A stretch of 33,899 bases of DNA from contig MHFT01000060.1 of NCBI GenBank assembly GCA_001804315.1, positions 1-33,899 of the forward strand, in the 5' to 3' direction. Under the pieces are notes generated by a model. The model saw nothing but the letters and a program-made list of their open reading frames with translations. It was not told where the DNA came from and did not search any database. Positions 1 through 8,573 of the stretch are shown one piece after another. The translations under genes were made by a program, and so were the position numbers. Every line of letters starts with the position of its first letter. Positions within the stretch are counted from its first letter, which is position 1. The DNA comes from Omnitrophica bacterium RIFCSPLOWO2_12_FULL_50_11 (lineage in GTDB: Bacteria > Omnitrophota > Omnitrophia > Omnitrophales > Danuiimicrobiaceae).

Positions 1-42
1 ACGTAACGCCCCATAAATAAAACGTAACGCCCCATAAATAAA
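1..42. repeat. 21-bp direct tandem duplication at the window edge
   Basis: Two identical, adjacent 21-bp units occupy positions 1-21 and 22-42. Because 21 is a multiple of three, the duplication is in frame with the minus-strand membrane glycosyltransferase that crosses it, and the encoded heptad FIYGALR is read twice. It may be a genuine in-frame duplication or an assembly artefact, since it lies exactly at the end of the supplied sequence. Confidence 0.9.
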
Positions 43-1212
43 AAAGGGTAAACACAGAAAATAAAGAATTCCAATCTGATCACTCATTCCACCAAACTTT
101 TCGGGGTGAGCAAACAGGTTCCAATAAACCAGAATGAAGTCCATGAAACTCCTTCCCATTCCATATTTCTCATATTCTAGTCCGGGTATCGGATCTGTTC
201 CGAACAACTCACCGTAAAAAGGATAAAATGGATTTTTAGTCCGATACCAACTCAGAAGAAGCCAATATCCGCTGCCCATGATGATTCCAAAAACCCATAA
301 AGAAAATTTGCCAATATGGTTGAAGTTTGTTTTCTTGCCCACAAGCTTAAATAACCACACGCCACCTAAGGCAATAATCCCAAGAAGCCCAAGATATTTA
401 ATGGAAATTGCACAACCTGCCAAGAGACCGCTTAATAAATAAGCACCGCTGGATTCTTGTTCAAAAGCGTTGATCAGCATCAAAAGCGACACAAAGATAA
501 AAAAAGCGAGAGCCACGTCCACATAAGTAGTGGACAACATATTGAATATTCCTGGAGTTAACCAAACAATCAGTGCAGAGAAAATTGCCATGCTCGCCTT
601 CTTTGTCGTTTGATGAACAACCTCTCGAACGCCGAAGAAGAGAAGAAGTCCACAAACGAAATGAAACAGTTTGGCTGTCAAAACTCCACCCGTGGCGAGC
701 CCGATTAAATACAAGTTGTAAAAAAAAAGTGGGAAGTAAGAATTAATGTCATAATACAAGGGAGAAAGTGAGCCTCTTTTTAAAAAAATCTTGGGCAAAT
801 TTAAGTGATAACATAATGCATCGCCACCAGTTTCTGGTGAAGCAACGCCCGTTAATAGAAAAATGAATGAGACAATGAACAAGACATTTAAAAGAGTTGT
901 GCTTCTATGTTCTGGTCCCTCGAAGCTTCGCCAAACCGCTCGCAGCCAATCTAAAAGTTCGGCAAACAATTGAAATCTTAAAATCACTATGCTGAACAAG
1001 CATGCCCAAATTACCCATCGATTCAACAAGCCTAAAAAGTCTAATACGACAACTCCGTATGACAGGCAAACCATGCCGAGTGCAAACAAAACGATTCCAC
1101 AAAGAATTTTTTCTCGGATTGAAAAGAATCGTTTAAAGGATCGTCCACAAAAAAAGACCGCCGGAAAAATAATGACCCAGGCAAAAATACCGTCGAGAAG
1201 TTTTAAAAACAT
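1..1212 (-). CDS. Membrane glycosyltransferase, GT39/RgtA-like (partial, runs off the left edge)
   Basis: Reading the minus strand from the ATG at 1212 gives 404 codons with no stop, so the gene is open at position 1 and its C-terminus lies outside the window. The product is very hydrophobic with many predicted transmembrane segments. After the first helices there is an acidic loop, SPETGGDALCYHLNLPKIF (about residues 127-145), of the kind found in GT39 or ArnT-type transferases that use polyprenyl-phosphate sugars. The start is supported by GGAAG 10 nt upstream. The ATG lies 6 nt after the stop of the upstream family-2 glycosyltransferase, so the two are probably one operon: the GT2 may charge a lipid-phosphate sugar that this enzyme uses. 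The membrane family assignment is fairly safe; donor and acceptor are unknown. Confidence 0.82.
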   Translation of the reverse strand, partial: MFLKLLDGIFAWVIIFPAVFFCGRSFKRFFSIREKILCGIVLFALGMVCLSYGVVVLDFLGLLNRWVIWACLFSIVILRFQLFAELLDWLRAVWRSFEGPEHRSTTLLNVLFIVSFIFLLTGVASPETGGDALCYHLNLPKIFLKRGSLSPLYYDINSYFPLFFYNLYLIGLATGGVLTAKLFHFVCGLLLFFGVREVVHQTTKKASMAIFSALIVWLTPGIFNMLSTTYVDVALAFFIFVSLLMLINAFEQESSGAYLLSGLLAGCAISIKYLGLLGIIALGGVWLFKLVGKKTNFNHIGKFSLWVFGIIMGSGYWLLLSWYRTKNPFYPFYGELFGTDPIPGLEYEKYGMGRSFMDFILVYWNLFAHPEKFGGMSDQIGILYFLCLPFFIYGALRFIYGALR

Positions 1213-1218
1213 GGATCG

Positions 1219-2073
1219 TTATCTTCCAAGGCGGATTTCTTGCGTTCTCCCTGTAGAAGCTGAGAAACTACCAGAATGAGGTGGTTTTATTTCAAGGCCA
1301 GCAAAATTAAGATGGCGTCTTCCTCTCTGAATTCCTTCGAGGATTGAATACCGAACCAGATTCCAAGAATGCAACCTATATCGAAAAGCGACCCTAAGAA
1401 CCCCAAGTGAATACTGTAAACCATTCCAAAAACTGATCGAAGATGCATCTGGAAAATACTTAGTAGGACACGAAATTTCACCGACTTTGAAACCTGAATA
1501 AAAAACTTGAGCTAAAAGTTGGTTATCAAAGACGAAGCCGTCCGAATTCTTTACAAATGGAATCGTTTCTAAAACGCGACGTGAATAAGCACGATATCCC
1601 GTATGATACTCGGACAAGTGTTGCCAGAGAAGGATGTTTTCAATAAGCGTTAAGATGCGGTTGCCAACATATTTATAAACCGGCATCCCACCGCTTAACG
1701 TGCTGTTCCCGAGTAAACGAGAACCGATCGCCACGTCATAAGTTTCATGTGCAATGAGCCACGCTAACGGTTCAATTAGGGCAGGCGTGTATTGATAATC
1801 GGGGTGAAGCATGACCACAATGTCAGCATTACGCTTCAGAGCTTCCTCGTAGCATGTTTTTTGGTTTCCACCATATCCCCGATTGGTACGATGTTCAATA
1901 ATGACTTGGACGCCTAATCCCCTGGCGATTTCTACCGTTCTGTCTTGACTGGCATCGTCGACTAGGATGACTTCGTCAACCGTGTCAAATGGAATCTCAC
2001 GATAAGTACGCTCTAGGGCCTTTTCTGCATTATAAGCAGGCATTGTCAGAACAACTTTTTTGTTTCGGATCAT
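1219..2073 (-). CDS. Family-2 glycosyltransferase, DPM1/polyprenyl-phosphate type
   Basis: The 284-residue product starts MIRNKKVVLTMPAYNAEKAL. It carries the GT2 nucleotide-binding pattern (EVILVDDASQDRT, about residues 35-47) and the metal-site region MLHPDYQY near residue 90, as in dolichyl- or polyprenyl-phosphate sugar synthases. No long C-terminal membrane domain is visible, so it is probably membrane-associated through its partners. The reading frame is open up to 2190, but the ATG at 2073 is chosen because AGGAG and GGGG purine stretches precede it and homology begins there. The upstream extension would run back into the decayed insertion sequence. It lies 6 nt before the GT39-like gene. 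The sugar transferred cannot be deduced. Confidence 0.9.
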   Translation of the reverse strand: MIRNKKVVLTMPAYNAEKALERTYREIPFDTVDEVILVDDASQDRTVEIARGLGVQVIIEHRTNRGYGGNQKTCYEEALKRNADIVVMLHPDYQYTPALIEPLAWLIAHETYDVAIGSRLLGNSTLSGGMPVYKYVGNRILTLIENILLWQHLSEYHTGYRAYSRRVLETIPFVKNSDGFVFDNQLLAQVFYSGFKVGEISCPTKYFPDASSISFWNGLQYSLGVLRVAFRYRLHSWNLVRYSILEGIQRGRRHLNFAGLEIKPPHSGSFSASTGRTQEIRLGR

Positions 2074-2191
2074 ATTCCCCTGACTCCTAGCTAGAATCCA
2101 GTAAAAAGAAGAAGCCTCCGTTGTTATAATGGATTTGGCAAGGATCCCTTTTTCACCAAATGGGCGAAAAAAACAAACAACGGGAGGCAAA

Positions 2192-3258
2192 ATGATCTTA
2201 ACCGGAAAGTTGGATCAAGTCACGTCAAAAATGTCCAAAACGGATGTCACGGGGCAGATGGGATTAAGCTGGATCGAGCACAGCACGAGGCATTTTGGGC
2301 GCGAGGAGATGCTGGATCGGCGAATGCCGGTAAGCAGAGAGTCGAATCGGGAGATTAAAGCAAGTCGGAAGGTGATGGCGGGGATGTTGAGTTTGATCGC
2401 GTGGGTGGAGAAGGTGGAAGAGGATGAAGAGGAGCGAACATGAGGCATTCACCTATGACGGGGATGCACATATGTTGACTTTGAGAAGGACAGTGCGACG
2501 TATTCGTATCAGATGAAGAAGCAGCATAGCGGGATGCTGGGATTTATCGCGGAGCTGGGGATCTACAATACGACGGATTTCCGGCCTGGGCATGTGAGTG
2601 CGCAGACAGGGGTATTGAATTCGTTGCGCAAGGCTTGGCACAGCAAAGGCCGCGAGCAAGAGGATCGCGTGGGCGCGCGTGGATTTGGCAGGTCATCAGG
2701 AAAAGGTGTTTGCGGTTTGCCAAGAGGAAGGGATCCATGATTACATCAGCCAGGATAAGAATGCGGCGCTCAAAGAGATCATACCAGAGACCCCTGAGGA
2801 AGAGTGGAAAGCAATCGTAGATTCCGATGGAGAATCGGGGGCGGAAGGTCAAGTGGGCTGAGACGGTCTACAGCACGAATGCGGGCTCGACGATGCGGAT
2901 ACTGGTCTTACGGTGGGCCAATCCCCAACCGGATCTCTTTGAACAGGAGAAGTCCTGTTGTCATGCGACCGGGACCAATGACAATGAGCTCGAGGCGATG
3001 GCGTAGCTAGAGTTTCACAACAGGCGGATCCATTCTGAGAATGACAACAAGGAGCTTCAAGAAGGGCTGAATGCAGGGTATGCGCCGAGTCACGATTTCC
3101 ATACGGACAGGTTCTATTTTCTCTTGAATGTGCTGGTTTACCATATGTTGCAGGTCATGAAGCTGTTTGATTTGGGCCAAGAAACCCCGACTAAGGAAAA
3201 ACACACGGGGAGCAGAGAAAAAGACAGGCACGTTATGCCTTCTCGAGGTATTGTTTGA
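2192..3258 (+). pseudogene. Decayed IS1380-family transposase
   Basis: Pieces of one transposase appear in order in different plus-strand frames. The N-terminus (ATG 2192, preceded by GGGAGG) runs to a stop near 2443. A central part reads FEKDSATYSYQMKKQHSGML and then LGFIAELG and TDFRPGHVSAQTG (about 2480-2620). Next comes DLAGHQEKVFAVCQEEGI with DYISQDKNAALKEIIPETPE (about 2679-2830). The C-terminal part contains ETVYSTN, RILVLRWANPQPDLFEQE, the HNRR..SENDNKELQEG acidic segment and YFLLNVLVYHMLQVMKLF, ending at a stop at 3258. This order matches IS1380-type DDE transposases. At least three frameshifts, an in-frame TAG at 3004 and an apparent internal deletion near 2445 make it non-functional. 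Terminal inverted repeats and target duplication were not found convincingly. The remaining 275 bases to the next gene show no recognisable gene. Confidence 0.8.
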
Positions 3259-3533
3259 GGCCTTCGCTGTTTTAGGAGCATACAAAGAGCGCCGGCAAGC
3301 CTTATGGGGATCTGAGAAACCGATCCGCAAAAAAAGATTCCAAAAAATCAGCCCAAAACACCCGGCCTCCTCTCTCAATAGGATTTTGGGACACACCCGG
3401 ATATTGCCTTTTGCTTGTTTAACAGAACTAGCTGTGGTATCTTAATGCGATTTTTGCGAAGATGAAGATGTAGTAACCGATTGAAACATAAGGGCTTCAA
3501 ACACTAAACCTGAGCATTATACCAAACCCTAAG

Positions 3534-4436
3534 GTGCTACTGCTTTTGAAACTTTATCGAATCTTTTTACAGATCTTCTGTATTCCTGTTTTCCTAAGCG
3601 ACTTTCTCGACCGATCAACTGGAAAGGAACATAGTGTCAGCGTTTGGAGGAAGCTTTCACTAATCTTCAAGATGATTCGAAATAACCGAAAAATTATCTC
3701 GGGTTCCACATTTATCGAACACATAGCAATTGCAACCACCATCTTGAGGATTCCTAAAGACACAGAAGGAGTTGTGGTAGAGTGTGGCACTTATAAAGGA
3801 GTTAGCGCCGCAAATTTGTCCCTGGTATGTGCTTTCGTAAATCGCAAACTCGAAATTTTTGACTCCTTTGAAGGCCTACCCACTCCTTCTCGACAGGACG
3901 CAGTTCACACGCTCCTTTCACGCAGAGAAATCCACACCTATGAAAGAGGAGCGTGGAACGGAACGCTTGATGAGGTGAAAAACAACATCCAAAAATATGG
4001 ACGTCCCGATGTTTGCTACTTCAATAAAGGATTTTTTGATCAAACTCTTCCCAATTTTAAACAGAAAGCAATATTGGTTTGGGTGGATGTCGATTATCGC
4101 AGCTCGCTTGAAACTTGCGTCAAATATCTTTGGCCCTTGCTTCAAGACGGAGGTTATTTTTTTACTCACGAAGTAGAACATTCAGAAATTGCGTCGCTTT
4201 TCTTTTCTGAATCCTGGTGGCGAGAAAATTTAAATACAGCACCTCCAGGTATGATCGGAGCTGGTACGGGTCTTGGCTTTAAAATTTTGACCGGTTCTCA
4301 TTTTAGCAGTTCACTAGGATATACAATTAAGAACCCAAACAAACAAGCTTTTGCCGAAGTTCCGCAAATTGGCGGTATGAAAGTGAATCTCAGTTCTTCA
4401 TTCAAACTCACATCATGCGAAAAGGGCAGAAGCTGA
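3534..4436 (+). CDS. TylF/MycF-like SAM-dependent O-methyltransferase
   Basis: The 300-residue product contains a Rossmann SAM-binding signature, VVVECGTYKGVSAANLS (about residues 80-96), followed by LEIFDSFEGLP. That SFEGLP element is characteristic of the TylF/macrocin O-methyltransferase family, which methylates sugar hydroxyls. A later VDVDYRSSLETCVKYLWPLL segment with DGGYFFTHE fits the metal-dependent core. The first 25 residues are hydrophobic and may tether the protein to the membrane. The start is uncertain: GTG at 3534 is the open-frame start, but TTG at 3546 with AAGG 11 nt upstream is also possible. The next gene starts one base after the stop, so they form a transcriptional pair. 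A role in methylating an exported glycan is inferred from the neighbours. Confidence 0.8.
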   Translation: MLLLLKLYRIFLQIFCIPVFLSDFLDRSTGKEHSVSVWRKLSLIFKMIRNNRKIISGSTFIEHIAIATTILRIPKDTEGVVVECGTYKGVSAANLSLVCAFVNRKLEIFDSFEGLPTPSRQDAVHTLLSRREIHTYERGAWNGTLDEVKNNIQKYGRPDVCYFNKGFFDQTLPNFKQKAILVWVDVDYRSSLETCVKYLWPLLQDGGYFFTHEVEHSEIASLFFSESWWRENLNTAPPGMIGAGTGLGFKILTGSHFSSSLGYTIKNPNKQAFAEVPQIGGMKVNLSSSFKLTSCEKGRS

Positions 4437-4437
4437 A

Positions 4438-5331
4438 ATGACCATTACTTTACATGCAACACAGCCAACCAGTGAAGCCATCTTTTCTTACCAGCGTTGG
4501 ATACCGCAGTTACCAAGACTAAAAGAAATCTACCGCAATAATTTACCTTTTCCCCACATTGTTTTGGACCATTCTCTTAGTGAAGACGCCGCAGAAAATG
4601 CCCTAAAGGAATTTCCGCAGGTCGATTCTGAAACATGGATTCACTATATTCACGTCAATGAAAGAAAATTTGGAAAAACTGACCTTTCCAGCTTTGAGCC
4701 TACACTTCAAGCAGTTATTCAAGAACTAAATTCAGAACGTTTTCTTCATTTCTTATCCGAACTTTCTGGCATTAAAGGCCTGTTTGCTGATCCAACTTTG
4801 GAAGGGGGCGGTCTTCACCAATCAAGGCGCGGCGGATTTTTGAATATACATGCCGACTTTACAGCTCATCCGCATCACCGGGATTGGCAGAGGCGTATCA
4901 ACGTACTTGTTTACTTAAATCGGGACTGGAAATCAAATTGGGGCGGTCATCTCGAACTTTGGGATAAGTGTATGAAGAAAAAAGTTCGGAAGATCGCGCC
5001 GTTCTTTAATCGCTGCGTCATTTTCAACACCGATGCGGATGCCTTTCATGGTCATCCGCAACCGCTCACTTGTCCAGAGGGAGTAACCCGAAAATCGATT
5101 GCGCTTTATTACTTCACAAAAGAAAGTAACTTGTTCGTTCGGTCTACCGAATACAAAGCCAGACCCAACGACGGGGTCAAAAGTGTTTTCATTTTCTTTG
5201 ACAAATGGGTTTTACGGATTTACGACCACGTCAAGCGCAGAACAGGAATAAACGACCGCCTCGCCAGCAAAATGCTGAGCATTCTCCATAGGATCAAAAC
5301 GAAAGCCGCTTCTTTTTTCAAGCAAAAATAG
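4438..5331 (+). CDS. 2-oxoglutarate/Fe(II)-dependent oxygenase
   Basis: The 297-residue protein carries the non-haem iron triad of the prolyl-4-hydroxylase-type double-stranded beta-helix fold. It has HxD at His138-Ala-Asp140 (FLNIHADF), a distal histidine in FHGHPQPL (His204 or His206), and Arg218 in TRKSIALYY as the likely 2-oxoglutarate-binding residue. INVLVYLN and WGGHLELWD between them are typical core strands. It should hydroxylate or oxidise a substrate using O2 and 2-oxoglutarate. It begins one base after the methyltransferase stop, suggesting both act on the same glycan or lipid. Its stop codon directly abuts the stop of the convergent SDR gene with no spacer. The family call is strong; the substrate is unknown. 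Confidence 0.85.
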   Translation: MTITLHATQPTSEAIFSYQRWIPQLPRLKEIYRNNLPFPHIVLDHSLSEDAAENALKEFPQVDSETWIHYIHVNERKFGKTDLSSFEPTLQAVIQELNSERFLHFLSELSGIKGLFADPTLEGGGLHQSRRGGFLNIHADFTAHPHHRDWQRRINVLVYLNRDWKSNWGGHLELWDKCMKKKVRKIAPFFNRCVIFNTDADAFHGHPQPLTCPEGVTRKSIALYYFTKESNLFVRSTEYKARPNDGVKSVFIFFDKWVLRIYDHVKRRTGINDRLASKMLSILHRIKTKAASFFKQK

Positions 5332-6066
5332 TCAACCTGGCGGTGCAGGATTGACTTGAACCTGTCCATGCCGAATGACAACGTCCCTACCCGATTCCAC
5401 TTGGATTTTTCCGGTTGCACAGTCAAAAATTTGGTGCGCTACGAAGTCGGCGCTTTGTTGTTTTTTGGCGTCCTCTTCTCCAAAAAGCGAAGCTCGCATT
5501 CGAGTGTTCATTCCCCCAGGACATATCGTAATGCACTTCACATGATGCTTCACATTTTCTTTAGCGATACACTGGGACAACGCCACAACGCCAAATTTAC
5601 TAATGGAGTAAGGAGCAAGTCGCGGTACGGCTCTCTTCCCTGCCATGGAAGAAATGTTAATAATAAGACCGCGGCCTTGCTCCTTAAAAACTGGGATCAC
5701 ATATTTGCAGACAAAAAATGTCGAATAGAAATTAGATTCGATATGTTTCTGCAATTCCTCTCGTGAAACTTGATCTACATACGACAATCGGCCGCCGTAT
5801 CCAGCATTGTTGATGACTAAGTCAATTGGTTTAAACTTTCTGTGGATAGAAGCAATTAGCTGACGGACCTGAGCCTCTCTTGTGGTGTTAAGTTGAAAAA
5901 GCTGGAAACGATCCCCAGGAACGACCGACAAGGCATTTTTCCAGTGCTTCCGTGTTAAACTAACTCCGATAACAAACCAACCTTCTTCGACAAATTTCTT
6001 GGACAGACTGAGCCCCAAACCGCTGCTCGCACCAGTAATGAAAACAACTTTTCGATTCACTTTCAA
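5332..6066 (-). CDS. Short-chain dehydrogenase/reductase (SDR)
   Basis: A classical 244-residue SDR. It has the nucleotide-binding motif TGASSGLG at residues 11-18, NNAG at 86-89, and the catalytic Ser139/140, Tyr153 and Lys157 (YSISK). It should interconvert an alcohol and a ketone using NAD(P)H. The predicted start is TTG at 6066, only 3 nt after the stop of the upstream cupin gene; GTG at 6060 is an alternative, and neither has a convincing Shine-Dalgarno. The gene is last in a three-gene minus-strand operon (UXS-like epimerase, cupin, SDR), so a nucleotide- or lipid-linked sugar substrate is plausible but unproven. Confidence 0.88.
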   Translation of the reverse strand: MKVNRKVVFITGASSGLGLSLSKKFVEEGWFVIGVSLTRKHWKNALSVVPGDRFQLFQLNTTREAQVRQLIASIHRKFKPIDLVINNAGYGGRLSYVDQVSREELQKHIESNFYSTFFVCKYVIPVFKEQGRGLIINISSMAGKRAVPRLAPYSISKFGVVALSQCIAKENVKHHVKCITICPGGMNTRMRASLFGEEDAKKQQSADFVAHQIFDCATGKIQVESGRDVVIRHGQVQVNPAPPG

Positions 6067-6069
6067 CGA

Positions 6070-6480
6070 TTATTTTGATTTGAGCTGTGGGTTTAAATAA
6101 CCTTCGATGACTTGATACGCCATCGTATCTCCTTCATATTTACCACTTTCCCTTTGACGCGTCGATAGGGCGAGAAACACAGAATCTTTCGTAAATTTTT
6201 GGGCATGTGCAATATAGGGCGGGGTAGAGACAATGTCGCCAGGCCGAACAGTGAGCACTTGTTTTTTCTCAGGATTCCTCAGATCACACGAATGACTTTC
6301 ATATTCACCACTGATCAAATAAATATATTGATGATCCTTCTTGTGGTAATGATTGGCGCGCACCGAACCTTTCTTAGAAGTAATCAAAGCGACGTGTTCT
6401 ATGCGTCCTTCAAAAATGTTAAAAATATCTCCACGATCATCGTGACAAGCTGAATTAATATGTTCGATTGTTTCCATCAT
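6070..6480 (-). CDS. Small RmlC-like cupin protein
   Basis: The 136-residue protein has one cupin barrel. Motif 1 is RANHYHKKDHQYIYLISGEY (about residues 41-60) and motif 2 is VRPGDIVSTPPYIAHAQKF. The single-domain size and position between sugar-nucleotide enzymes recall the sugar-modifying cupins (FdtA/QdtA 3,4-ketoisomerases, WxcM-like) and the RmlC fold. The FdtA RGxHAHK signature is only partly matched (RANHYHKK), so a specific reaction should not be assigned. Two ATGs in tandem at 6480 and 6477 follow AGGGGAG directly, and the second has the better spacing. It lies 18 nt downstream of the UXS-like gene and 3 nt upstream of the SDR. It could also be a binding or regulatory cupin. Confidence 0.75.
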   Translation of the reverse strand: MMETIEHINSACHDDRGDIFNIFEGRIEHVALITSKKGSVRANHYHKKDHQYIYLISGEYESHSCDLRNPEKKQVLTVRPGDIVSTPPYIAHAQKFTKDSVFLALSTRQRESGKYEGDTMAYQVIEGYLNPQLKSK

Positions 6481-6498
6481 CTCCCCTATTTCTCATTT

Positions 6499-7593
6499 CT
6501 ATTCGCCACTGAACCATCTGATCGTTCGCTGTAGGCCCTTCTCCAAACTATAACGCGGATTGAAATCAACAAAAGATTTTAACTTGGAGATATCGGGACA
6601 TCTTCTTTTTGGATCGCTTGAAGCGTAGACAGCGTGTGGAGGATCGATTTTTACTAGTCCCACTTTAAAGGGCATGGCCGTGGCAACTGTTTTGGCTAAC
6701 TCCTCAATCGATATTTCCGGTTCAGGATTGCCAACGTTGAAAGCTTCGCCGTTGACATCTGAAAAAAGCAGTTTGAAAACGGCTTCCACCGCATCACTGA
6801 TATAACAAAACGAGCGTGTGTTTCTTCCATCTCCATGGATCGGTAGGGGTTCTCTCCGAATGGCGTGTTCGATAAAATTAGGTAAGACTCGATAATCATC
6901 CGGCCTAATTCCTGGACCATAAACATTGAATGGGCGGACAATTTTCACAGGAATATGATAAACTCGCCAAAAGGTAAGACACATCGTTTCCCCAAATCTT
7001 TTTGATTCGTCATAGCAAGACCGCGGGCCGGTCATCGAAACATTTCCGTTGTAAGTTTCTGGAGTTGGTACATGTTTCACATCAGGGTCACCATACACCT
7101 CACTCGAACTGGTAAATAAAAAGCTCTTTACTTTCTTGTCACGCGCTAAGTCCAACATATTTCGTGTGCCGATCGTACCGACATCCATCGTCTCTATAGG
7201 ATATTTGGTGTAATAAACTGGAGAAGCAATGCCGGCCGCATGAATGATATAATCAATTGGTTTTTCCGTTTGCAAAGGTTCGATGACGTTATGTCTTTTA
7301 AAAACTAGGTGCTCATCTGCTCCAATTTGTTGCTCATATCCCGTAATAAAGTTGTCTAGAAGCAAAGCTGATACCTTGTCCTCAAGCAGATGCTCATTTA
7401 AATACTTGAGCAGAAAAACCATGTACTTTCCAAGGAAACCGCCTGCGCCAGTAATCAAGAACGTTTTTCCAGCGAAACCTTCCAGATGATCACAAAGTGC
7501 TCGCGCTAAATTGGCAACATCCTCCGCGATAATCAAAGAATCATCTGAAGTCTTTGGTGTTATTACTTTTGTATTTTGTTTGGCTTTGTTCAT
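6499..7593 (-). CDS. NAD-dependent epimerase/dehydratase, UDP-glucuronate decarboxylase-like
   Basis: A 364-residue extended SDR. A roughly 40-residue N-terminal extension precedes the Rossmann motif TGAGGFLG (about 48-55). The active site is Ser162-164 with Tyr194 and Lys198 (CYDESKR). The stretch IVRPFNVYGPGIRPDDYRVLPNF is typical of UDP-glucuronate decarboxylase (UXS) relatives, and the C-terminus has the usual NVGNPEPEISIEELA and RRCPDISKLK elements. It probably acts on a UDP-sugar, but the long N-terminus and divergence from the second UXS-like gene at 15761-16708 leave room for a different specificity. It heads a minus-strand operon with the cupin and SDR genes and diverges from the GT2 gene at 7651. 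Confidence 0.83.
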   Translation of the reverse strand: MNKAKQNTKVITPKTSDDSLIIAEDVANLARALCDHLEGFAGKTFLITGAGGFLGKYMVFLLKYLNEHLLEDKVSALLLDNFITGYEQQIGADEHLVFKRHNVIEPLQTEKPIDYIIHAAGIASPVYYTKYPIETMDVGTIGTRNMLDLARDKKVKSFLFTSSSEVYGDPDVKHVPTPETYNGNVSMTGPRSCYDESKRFGETMCLTFWRVYHIPVKIVRPFNVYGPGIRPDDYRVLPNFIEHAIRREPLPIHGDGRNTRSFCYISDAVEAVFKLLFSDVNGEAFNVGNPEPEISIEELAKTVATAMPFKVGLVKIDPPHAVYASSDPKRRCPDISKLKSFVDFNPRYSLEKGLQRTIRWFSGE

Positions 7594-7608
7594 TCATATA
7601 CCCTGGTC

Positions 7609-7637
7609 TTGACAATTGCCTACAATTAGACTACCCT
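7609..7637 (+). promoter_or_regulatory. Candidate sigma-70 promoter for the GT2 gene at 7651
   Basis: TTGACA (7609-7614) is separated by 17 bp from TACCCT (7632-7637). The -35 is perfect and the -10 is weak. Initiation about 7 nt downstream of the -10 would leave only a 6-7 nt leader before the ATG at 7651, and there is no Shine-Dalgarno there, so translation may be nearly leaderless. The site lies in the divergent spacer between 7593 and 7651. Confidence 0.5.
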
Positions 7638-7650
7638 TTTTTTATTCAAT

Positions 7651-8457
7651 ATGTCTGACGATATGTCTAACGAACCCCTGATAAGCTTTATTGTTCCAGT
7701 TTTCAACGAAGAACTTAATATCACTAACTTCGTCAATAACTTACATACAGTTCTTGATGCCCATCCTTTTTGGAATTGGGAAGTTATCGTTATTGACGAT
7801 GGGAGTACAGATGATACCCGAAATACCCTTCTTGAAGCAATTAAAAACTATCCAGGTTTTCAACTGATCCTTCACGATAAAAATCAAGGATATACATGCT
7901 CTTTGAAAGACGGAATCGCGCAGGCAAAAGGCAAGTACTTGATGTACATTGGAGCCGATGAAGAATTCGATTGCTCCGAGCTTCCTAATTTCGTAAGCCT
8001 TCTGCTGAAGGACGAAACGGATGTTGTTCTGGGAGTGAGATGGCAGCGCAACGCATATCAACTCTTCCGCTTTTTCCTTTCAGTCATTTACATCTTCCTG
8101 CTCAACTACTTGTTTAAACTCCGGGTCAACGATTACAATTGGTCACAAGCATGGCCAAAAAAATTATTTGATCAAATTGAACTTCGTTCCAAGTCGCTTT
8201 TTGTTCTTCCGGAAATTATCATCAAAGCCCATGACCTGAAGTATCGAATCAAGGAAGTGCCTTCCAATCACCGCGGCAGGCAATTTGGAAAATCGTCTGT
8301 CAATCTGAAAATTATGGGACGCGCACTCCTAGATGCCTTTCTCTTCTGGCGTGATCGCAGTTCTCAGCACTATGTACCGGCAGTCAAACCAAACCTGACT
8401 AATGAATCAAATTTCAAAAGCAGTTCCTGTCAATCTCACCCTCCTATTGCTACATAA
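7651..8457 (+). CDS. Family-2 glycosyltransferase, polyprenyl-phosphate sugar transferase-like
   Basis: The 268-residue protein has the GT2 N-terminal motif ISFIVPVFNEELNI and the VIVIDDGSTDDT nucleotide-binding loop (about residues 46-57). The metal-site region reads MYIGADEEFD rather than a plain DxD. A hydrophobic segment (FRFFLSVIYIFLLNYLFKL, about 136-154) suggests membrane association. The core otherwise follows bacterial DPM1/ArnC-like enzymes that make undecaprenyl-phosphate sugars. ATG 7651 is the first start, and a second ATG at 7663 is also possible; neither has a Shine-Dalgarno. The gene stands alone between two minus- and plus-strand units. The donor sugar cannot be inferred. Confidence 0.87.
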   Translation: MSDDMSNEPLISFIVPVFNEELNITNFVNNLHTVLDAHPFWNWEVIVIDDGSTDDTRNTLLEAIKNYPGFQLILHDKNQGYTCSLKDGIAQAKGKYLMYIGADEEFDCSELPNFVSLLLKDETDVVLGVRWQRNAYQLFRFFLSVIYIFLLNYLFKLRVNDYNWSQAWPKKLFDQIELRSKSLFVLPEIIIKAHDLKYRIKEVPSNHRGRQFGKSSVNLKIMGRALLDAFLFWRDRSSQHYVPAVKPNLTNESNFKSSSCQSHPPIAT

Positions 8458-8488
8458 ACCTGTACACTGCAAAAATGTAACTAAGATC

Positions 8489-8537
8489 TTCACAATCCGT
8501 CGACTATTAATTAGAATAAGACAGTGACGTAGGTCAC
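8489..8537 (+). promoter_or_regulatory. Candidate promoter with downstream inverted repeat, ahead of the radical SAM gene
   Basis: TTCACA (8489-8494) and TAGAAT (8512-8517) are separated by 17 bp and each matches the sigma-70 consensus at five of six bases. Immediately after the -10, at 8524-8537, lies the inverted repeat GTGAC-GTAG-GTCAC, which would cover the transcription start and could be an operator. The radical SAM gene begins 36 bp further on. Confidence 0.5.
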
Positions 8538-8573
8538 AGACGTAATTTCCATTTCTTTGATAAGCAAGACGGA

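Noticed and set aside
2125-2130. TATAAT box ahead of the transposase relic
   Set aside because: No matching -35 at 16-18 bp, so no promoter is called.
3167-3445. 92-codon plus-strand frame overlapping the end of the transposase relic
   Set aside because: No family recognised, overlaps the IS1380 C-terminal frame, no ribosome site; most likely decayed IS sequence.
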